A DNA stretch of 10,253 nt from Deltaproteobacteria bacterium (GTDB lineage: Bacteria; Desulfobacterota; DSM-4660; Desulfatiglandales; B25-G16), in the NCBI GenBank assembly GCA_020348625.1, contig CP070752.1:1154538-1164790 (forward strand). The letters are read 5' to 3'. Made by a program: the position numbers and the translations under genes. The notes under the pieces are model-generated. The model searched no databases. It saw nothing but the letters and a program-made list of their open reading frames with translations, and was not told the DNA's origin. This document shows positions 5,534 to 10,253 of this stretch, piece by piece. How positions within the stretch are numbered: position 1 is the stretch's first letter; each line of letters begins with the position of its first letter.

Positions 5534-7837
5534 ATGACGGCCGTTTCCTTTCCACAAAATGAAATAAAGGCAAACCTCCTTACCCTGTCCTTTCCCGAAG
5601 AACTTGAGCAAGACTTTCTTGATGACTATTTTGAGAAATCGTTACGACATGTGCGCATAGCCTTGCTCTTGGGATTTTTCTTCTACGGAATTTTCGGCAT
5701 TCTCGACGCATGGCTCGTTCCAAACGTGAAGCAGGCACTGTGGCTCATTCGCTATGCCATTGTTTTTCCTTTTCTGCTTGGGGCATTACTTTTCTCTTAC
5801 TCCAACCATTTCAAGAAATTCATGCAACTATCCATTGCAGTTGTAATCTTGGTGGCTGGACTGGGCATCATCGCCATGATCCTTATTGCCCCGGATCCGG
5901 GGAGTTATCTGTATTACGCGGGCTTGATTTTGGTCTTTCTTTTTGGATATACCTTTTTCAAACTCAGGTTCGTCTGGGCAACCGTCACGGGCTGGACGCT
6001 TGTGATTGCCTACGAAATCTCGGCTTTGTGGTTGACTCAGACCCCCATTCCCATTCTGATTAACAACAATTTCTTCTTTCTCGCTGGCAATGTAATTGGG
6101 ATGTTTGCCTGTTACTCCATTGAGTTCTATTCGCGTAAGGACTTCATCCAGGCCCGTCAACTGCAAGCGGAGAAGCAAAAGGTCACTGACGTCAATCGAG
6201 AACTCGAACAGAGAGTTCAGGAACGAACGGCACAACTCACGAGGACGAATGAGGAACTCAGGCAAGAGATTAAAGAACGCAGGCGGACAGAAGAGGCACT
6301 GCACGAAAGCCAAGAACGTTACCGCGATTTGTTCGAACAGTCGAGGGATCCGATTTTTATTACTATGAGGGAAGGCAGACTTATTGACGGTAACCAGGCC
6401 TATCTGGATTTGCTTGGCTATACCAAATCGGAGTTAGGAAATCTCAGATCTCAAGAGACATATGTTAACCTGGATGACCGGTCTCGATTTCAGGAAGAGA
6501 TAGAGCAAAAGGGATCTGTTACGGACTTTGAGGTGAAATTAAAGAAGAAGGATGGCACGGAGATAGATTGCCTTCTTACTGCGACTGTGCGCAAGGCTGA
6601 AGATGGGGCAATTCTGGGATACCAGGGAATCATGCGTGACATTACTGAACGAAAGCGCGCGGAGGAAGAAAAAAGGAGGCTTGAAGCCCAACTTGTGCGA
6701 GCCCAAAGGATGGAGGCTATGGGTACGCTCGCCGGGGGTGTGGCACACGATTTCAACAATATCCTCGCAGCTATCGTCGGCTATGTAGAGCTTTCAATGC
6801 TAGATGTCGCCGAAGTCACGAAAGTGAAGCACAATCTTGAAGAGGTGCTCAGAGCCAGCAAGCGGGCGAAAGATCTGGTGAACCAGATTCTCGCATTCAG
6901 CCTACAAAGCCAAAATGAGCTGAAACCCGTGGAGATTACCCCGATTGTGAAAGAGACCTTAAAGCTTTTGAGGGCCTCTTTACCTACCACAATTGAGATC
7001 CGCCACCACATTGAGCCCCTTACTGGGGCCATAGAGGCGGATCCTACACAGATCCATCAGGTCCTTATGAACCTTTGTACCAATGCGGCCCATGCCATCG
7101 GTGAGGAAAGCGGGCTGTTGGAGGTGAGTGTCACAGAGGTTGATGTAGATGCCTCTACTGCACCGCTGAATTTAGATATAGACCCGGGACCGTATCTGAG
7201 AATATCCGTACGTGATACCGGTCATGGAATGACCTCTGAGGTATTGGAAAGGATCTTCGATCCGTATTTTACCACCAAAGACAAAGGCAAGGGAACCGGA
7301 CTGGGATTAGCCGTGGTACACGGCATTGTAATGAGCCACAAGGGCGGCATTTGTGCGGAGAGTAAGCCCGAAACCGGAACCTGCTTTCATGTATACTTTC
7401 CGAGGATAGAGCAAAAGAAAGAGCTGACCGATACCGCAACTGTCCAAACCTTTCCAACAGGGCACGAGCGTGTGCTTTTCGTTGACGATGAGCAGGATCT
7501 GGTGCAGATAGCCGAGCAGATGTTATCTCATCTCGGTTACGAGGTCACAACGAGAATGAGCAGCAACGAGGCTTTGGAGCTGTTCCGCGTAAATCCAGGG
7601 CGGTTTGATCTGGTTATTACCGACATGACCATGCCGAATATGACGGGAGATAAGCTGTCGAAAGAACTCATGAAGATTCGCCCCGATATCCCGATTATAC
7701 TGTGCACCGGATTTAGTGAGCGTATCAGCGAGGAAAAGGCAAAGGCCATGGGGATCAAGGATTTCGTTATGAAACCCCTTGCGATGGGCGACCTCGCCAA
7801 GAGAATACGAAAGGCGCTCGAGGACGAGCACCCTTAA
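5534..7837 (+). CDS. Membrane PAS hybrid histidine kinase with C-terminal receiver
   Basis: 767 residues, 29 bases after the phosphatase gene. Residues 40-200 hold about six membrane helices with ILDAWLVP (56-63), YYAGL (127-131) and INNNFFFL (176-183), matching the phosphatase's sensor domain. A coiled coil (about 205-260) leads to a PAS domain (about 260-375). The HisKA phospho-acceptor is His405 in GTLAGGVAHDFNNI. The catalytic domain shows NLCTNAAHAI (513-522, Asn517), DTGHGM (561-566), FDPYFTT (575-581) and GTGLGL (587-592). The receiver (about 645-765) has DDE (651-653), phospho-acceptor Asp697 in VITDMTMPNMTG, Thr725 and Lys747. All key residues are intact. No HPt or DNA-binding domain is attached, so phosphate should pass to an unlinked partner, or the receiver may regulate its own kinase. 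Very probably the last gene of the operon, since the next gene is convergent. The signal sensed is unknown. Confidence 0.93.
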   Translation: MTAVSFPQNEIKANLLTLSFPEELEQDFLDDYFEKSLRHVRIALLLGFFFYGIFGILDAWLVPNVKQALWLIRYAIVFPFLLGALLFSYSNHFKKFMQLSIAVVILVAGLGIIAMILIAPDPGSYLYYAGLILVFLFGYTFFKLRFVWATVTGWTLVIAYEISALWLTQTPIPILINNNFFFLAGNVIGMFACYSIEFYSRKDFIQARQLQAEKQKVTDVNRELEQRVQERTAQLTRTNEELRQEIKERRRTEEALHESQERYRDLFEQSRDPIFITMREGRLIDGNQAYLDLLGYTKSELGNLRSQETYVNLDDRSRFQEEIEQKGSVTDFEVKLKKKDGTEIDCLLTATVRKAEDGAILGYQGIMRDITERKRAEEEKRRLEAQLVRAQRMEAMGTLAGGVAHDFNNILAAIVGYVELSMLDVAEVTKVKHNLEEVLRASKRAKDLVNQILAFSLQSQNELKPVEITPIVKETLKLLRASLPTTIEIRHHIEPLTGAIEADPTQIHQVLMNLCTNAAHAIGEESGLLEVSVTEVDVDASTAPLNLDIDPGPYLRISVRDTGHGMTSEVLERIFDPYFTTKDKGKGTGLGLAVVHGIVMSHKGGICAESKPETGTCFHVYFPRIEQKKELTDTATVQTFPTGHERVLFVDDEQDLVQIAEQMLSHLGYEVTTRMSSNEALELFRVNPGRFDLVITDMTMPNMTGDKLSKELMKIRPDIPIILCTGFSERISEEKAKAMGIKDFVMKPLAMGDLAKRIRKALEDEHP

Positions 7838-7870
7838 GGCACGGTTTATTGTGTAGGTCGCTTCCGCGGT

Positions 7871-8482
7871 TTAAACACCACCTTTACCCCTGCCCCTGCC
7901 GCCACCTGGGCCTTTGCCCCTGCCACTCGCTGTGCCCTTTCCTCCACCCCTTCCGGCGTGCGGGCCCCGGCCCTGTCCAGTACCGGCACCTTTCCCTTGT
8001 CCCCTTCCCGTGGGCCGAGCCTGGCGCCGAGTTGGGCCCTGTTGATCCGGTTGTGCTCCCTCCTTGAATGCTTGAACTTGCTCGGCAATGACACGACGCA
8101 GTCTTGTTGAGAGATAGGACCAGAGGTTCAAAACTGCAACGGTACCCGCTTCAACAACTGCCTCTGTGGTGGTTTTGGGTTCAACCTCATAATCCGATGT
8201 GTCTGGCTGTGCTTCGGCTTGTTCTGAAGCGCGAGGCTGTGTATACGGTGGCTTCTGTGCATCTGCTCGTGCCCCTGGTTCAGAGGACAAAAGAGAATTC
8301 ACCATCGCGTAGGCTCTGTTAATCTCCTTTAATTTCGCCTCGGCCTTTCGCTTGAGCCTGGGATTAGTGGCAAAGCGATCAGGGTGCCAGATATTCACCA
8401 GGTCTTTGTATGCCTGTTGCACCTCATCCGCGGAGGCATCGGGGCTAAGCTCAAGTATTTCAAAACATTGTTTCAGATCCAC
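7871..8482 (-). CDS. J-domain protein with Gly/Arg/Lys-rich C-terminal tail
   Basis: 203 residues. Residues 1-65 are a J domain: FEILELSPDASADEVQQAYK, then the diagnostic HPD at 33-35 and the final helix ending EINRAYAMVNSLL. J domains stimulate the ATPase of DnaK/Hsp70. The zinc-finger and substrate-binding domains of true DnaJ are absent. A polar linker (66-105), a short hydrophobic/amphipathic part (106-140) and then an extremely Gly/Arg/Lys-rich tail of about 50 residues (GRGQGKGAG..., GRGKGGV end) follow; the tail is low-complexity, cationic and probably disordered. The start is GTG at 8482; an AGGAG lies about 16 bases upstream, which is far. It is read towards the hybrid kinase gene, with 33 bases between the stops and no clear terminator. 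A specialised co-chaperone, perhaps RNA- or membrane-associated through its tail (inference). Confidence 0.82.
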   Translation of the reverse strand: MDLKQCFEILELSPDASADEVQQAYKDLVNIWHPDRFATNPRLKRKAEAKLKEINRAYAMVNSLLSSEPGARADAQKPPYTQPRASEQAEAQPDTSDYEVEPKTTTEAVVEAGTVAVLNLWSYLSTRLRRVIAEQVQAFKEGAQPDQQGPTRRQARPTGRGQGKGAGTGQGRGPHAGRGGGKGTASGRGKGPGGGRGRGKGGV

Positions 8483-8577
8483 GGTAATGCTCTATGAGCT
8501 CCTGCTCGTTGGTTCTCTTTATCCTATTGTAAGGTTCTTCTGGCAGTCAAAGAGGGCTTGGCACAAGGCTTCTAAGC

Positions 8578-9300
8578 CTATCTTATCATGGTCAGACGCC
8601 TGGTGCCCTTTATCTGCCGGAAGTTGGCACCCTGTGAGACACACCGGAGGGCTTGTTCGATATTTACAACCTTGGTGCCTGAGATAGCATGCACGCCGTA
8701 GTCGAAAAGAACAGGTGAGAGGGGTGTTGTATCTCCCAGCATTACCACATAGGCCTGTGGGCTGAAGAGTTCGAGCAGGCCTTCAAAGGTATGATTGGTA
8801 ATAGCGGTGCCGGTAACGCCCACCACATCGGCTTGAGGGATCACGTTTTGACCCTCATCTTCGGTCAAATCGCCTTGCTGGGGGTTTTTTTCGATGACCC
8901 ACACCTCTTTTGCGCGCTCTTTCAGGAGAGGGATGAAGGGGAAGTGCCCGATTATGGCAATCCTCTTTCCGGTGCCTTTCTCCACGATAAGCTCCCGCGC
9001 GTTGAGTTCGATGCACTGGTCATCATCGATCGCAAGGAGCGAGTTTATGGTTGCCATGCCCATGGATGCCTCGAGTATGCTTTCCGAGTACGCCATGCGG
9101 GCAAGCTCGGATACGCTTTTCTCCAACAAGGTGCCGGGCTCTTTTACCAGCGGAGGGTTTTGCCTGAGGGCGTCTCGAGGCAGCGTGGCTGCCAGGCCGC
9201 AGTTACGCGTCAGCACAGCAGTGTGAAAAACCCCTTGCCGAATGTCTCTGACCTTCGTATCCAGATTCAATGCGGAGATTAAGTCATCCAACAGCTTCAT
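8578..9300 (-). CDS. DUF4213/DUF364 family protein (Rossmann-like, putative metal-chelation domain)
   Basis: 240 residues, close to the usual family length. Features that match the family: ARMAYSESILEASMGMATIN (67-86) in the N-terminal DUF4213 part; KRIAIIGHFPFIP (112-124) as the start of the Rossmann-like DUF364 part; ADVVGVTGTAITNHTFEGLL (157-176); and VVMLGDTTPLSPVLFDYGVH (185-204). The ATG at 9300 has GGAG five bases upstream. The family has been described as a putative heavy-metal-binding or chelation domain and members are often near metal or cofactor genes; no reaction is established. Here it lies 34 bases after a small membrane-protein gene and 95 bases before the J-domain gene, on the same strand, so co-transcription is likely but says little about function. 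Confidence 0.8.
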   Translation of the reverse strand: MKLLDDLISALNLDTKVRDIRQGVFHTAVLTRNCGLAATLPRDALRQNPPLVKEPGTLLEKSVSELARMAYSESILEASMGMATINSLLAIDDDQCIELNARELIVEKGTGKRIAIIGHFPFIPLLKERAKEVWVIEKNPQQGDLTEDEGQNVIPQADVVGVTGTAITNHTFEGLLELFSPQAYVVMLGDTTPLSPVLFDYGVHAISGTKVVNIEQALRCVSQGANFRQIKGTRRLTMIR

Positions 9301-9334
9301 GACTACTCCATAACAGTGTGCAAGAATTTATCTT

Positions 9335-9745
9335 TCAAAGCCTGCTCGTCCACCTGAGCCAGATTGCAGTTGCTATACCCCATATGGCGTTAAAGATAAA
9401 CACAAGCAAGGGGGTGAGGGTGCCGAGATCGAGCCCCATGTAACCTTTGCCGGCCTTGAGGGGAAAGACCACGAGCAACTGCACGAGGGTCGGGCCCAAA
9501 CTGAAGATGATGCCCCGAGACAGGATGCGGCTTCGCATGAGGGGGAGAAGGAAGAGGAGCCCCCAGATGCCGCCCCATATGATACGGGGATAAAGCCACT
9601 GAGGGGTGAGCGCAGGGGCTATCCTCACCCCGAGCACTGCGTTGATGCCGAGATCTCCGAAGATCCAGACGGCGAGGCTGTTCACAAGGCCACCGAGGCA
9701 GCCTGCGGCAAAGACCATGCTGATATTTTTCGAGAGGTTACGCAT
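9335..9745 (-). CDS. Small four-helix membrane protein, unknown function
   Basis: 136 residues from the ATG at 9745, which has GGAGGAG six bases upstream. The frame extends to a TTG at 9760, but that codon overlaps the ribosome site and is unlikely to be used. Four hydrophobic segments are visible (about 8-29, 52-70, 77-96 and 107-131), separated by short loops with few charges; both ends carry basic residues (MRNLSKN; WLRWTSRL), suggesting both termini are cytoplasmic. Glycine/tryptophan-rich motifs WGGIWGLLFLLPL and NAIWGIATAIWL near helices 2 and 4 look like an internal repeat. I do not recognise a named family. It sits 28 bases after the kdsC stop and 34 bases before the DUF364 gene, on the same strand, so probably part of one transcript. 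Confidence 0.72.
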   Translation of the reverse strand: MRNLSKNISMVFAAGCLGGLVNSLAVWIFGDLGINAVLGVRIAPALTPQWLYPRIIWGGIWGLLFLLPLMRSRILSRGIIFSLGPTLVQLLVVFPLKAGKGYMGLDLGTLTPLLVFIFNAIWGIATAIWLRWTSRL

Positions 9746-9773
9746 AGCAGTCTCCTCCAAATAAAGGCGCGGC

Positions 9774-10253
9774 TTAGCGAAGCCGTGCCAAAACCTTCTC
9801 CCAGAGCCCCTGTGCTTTCAAGATCGCCTCACACACCTCTCGAACAGCACCGGCACCCCCTTGGGCTGCGGTGACCATGTCCGCATGCTCGAGTACTGTC
9901 TCATGTGCATCTGCAACTGCTACGGAGAGCCCGACCCTTTTCATTAATGGAATGTCGACCAGATCGTCGCCGACGAATGCAATGTGCTCGGCCTTCACAC
10001 CCTTTTCTCTAGAGACAACCTCAAGCACGCTGGTCTTGTCACGAACCTGGTCAAACACAAGGGAGATACCGAGATTATCGCACCGGTGACGAAGGGCCCC
10101 GGAGGTCCTGCCGGTAACAATACCTACTTCGATCCCTGCATCTATGAGCATTCTGATGCCCAAGCCATCCTTGATATGGAATACCTTTGTCTCCTCTCCC
10201 GTGTCATGGTAAATGACACTTCCGTCGGTCAGGACACCATCCACGTCGAGCAG
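9774..10253 (-). CDS. kdsC: 3-deoxy-D-manno-octulosonate-8-phosphate phosphatase (KdsC), 5' end outside window
   Basis: A HAD-superfamily C0 phosphatase open to the right edge of the window. The first visible codons read LLDVDGVLTDG, so the catalytic DxD pair is present at the very edge and only about 5-20 N-terminal residues are missing; the in-frame GTG at 10244 falls inside this motif and cannot be the start. Further family marks are FHIKDGLGI, the motif II region GIVTGRTS, the conserved Lys in VRDKTSVL and the metal-site loop GDDLVDIPLM. About 160 residues are visible; the family is usually 160-190. KdsC removes phosphate from Kdo-8-phosphate to give Kdo for the inner core of lipopolysaccharide, in the cytoplasm. 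A stand-alone HAD phosphatase with another sugar-phosphate substrate is the only serious alternative. It heads the visible part of the minus-strand group. Confidence 0.92.
   Translation of the reverse strand: MLDVDGVLTDGSVIYHDTGEETKVFHIKDGLGIRMLIDAGIEVGIVTGRTSGALRHRCDNLGISLVFDQVRDKTSVLEVVSREKGVKAEHIAFVGDDLVDIPLMKRVGLSVAVADAHETVLEHADMVTAAQGGAGAVREVCEAILKAQGLWEKVLARLR

Noticed and set aside
2669..7837. Calling the region a true phcBSRQ quorum-sensing locus
   Set aside because: Only the methyltransferase resembles PhcB; the kinase architecture and the partner-switching genes differ, so gene symbols from that system are not justified.
8566..8579. AGGCTTCTAAGCCT palindrome at the end of the DUF364 gene, considered as a terminator
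   Set aside because: The two-base centre cannot form a normal loop, no T-run follows on the minus strand, and it overlaps the stop codon.
8791..9282. 163-codon plus-strand frame opposite the DUF364 gene
   Set aside because: Antisense shadow; the minus strand carries clear DUF364 family motifs and a good ribosome site.

Overview
The window looks like chromosomal DNA from a Gram-negative bacterium. A KdsC-type phosphatase (Kdo/lipopolysaccharide pathway) implies an outer membrane. The mix of a long PAS/hybrid histidine kinase, SpoIIE-type phosphatase partner-switching genes and a DUF364 protein fits the Desulfobacterota (former Deltaproteobacteria), but the assignment rests on gene content only and is tentative.

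Left part (1-1474): a scarred accessory region. A 5' fragment of an integron-type tyrosine recombinase (131 to about 325, +) keeps only the N-terminal SAM-like domain. The homology stops exactly where a GATGTCCCTTTT sequence begins, and the same 12-mer recurs at 1282. Between the two copies lies an AT-rich, reverse-strand AAC(6')-like GNAT acetyltransferase (493-990), a plausible acquired cargo gene. From 991 to 1474 there is no convincing gene; it holds a hairpin, a possible 27-codon ORF and a CAACTA/TAGTTG operator-like cluster.

Centre (1475-7837, +): an apparent signalling operon. A small excisionase-family HTH protein (1475) is followed by an HATPase-fold kinase/anti-sigma-like protein (1786), a SiaC/STAS-like antagonist (2285), a two-part methyltransferase resembling PhcB, the enzyme of 3-hydroxypalmitate methyl ester signalling (2669), a membrane SpoIIE/PP2C phosphatase (4134) and a membrane PAS hybrid histidine kinase with a C-terminal receiver (5534). 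The phosphatase and the hybrid kinase carry recognisably the same multi-helix membrane sensor domain. The simplest reading is that one signal feeds two outputs: dephosphorylation of the STAS-like protein (partner switching) and a His-Asp phosphorelay. The methyltransferase may make or modify that signal. No sigma factor, diguanylate cyclase or dedicated DNA-binding response regulator is present, so the final output is unknown. This is the most interesting part of the window.

Right part (7871-10253, -): a convergent, probably co-transcribed housekeeping-type group read from the right edge: KdsC (5' end outside the window), a four-helix membrane protein of unknown function, a DUF4213/DUF364 protein, and a J-domain protein with an unusual Gly/Arg/Lys-rich tail.
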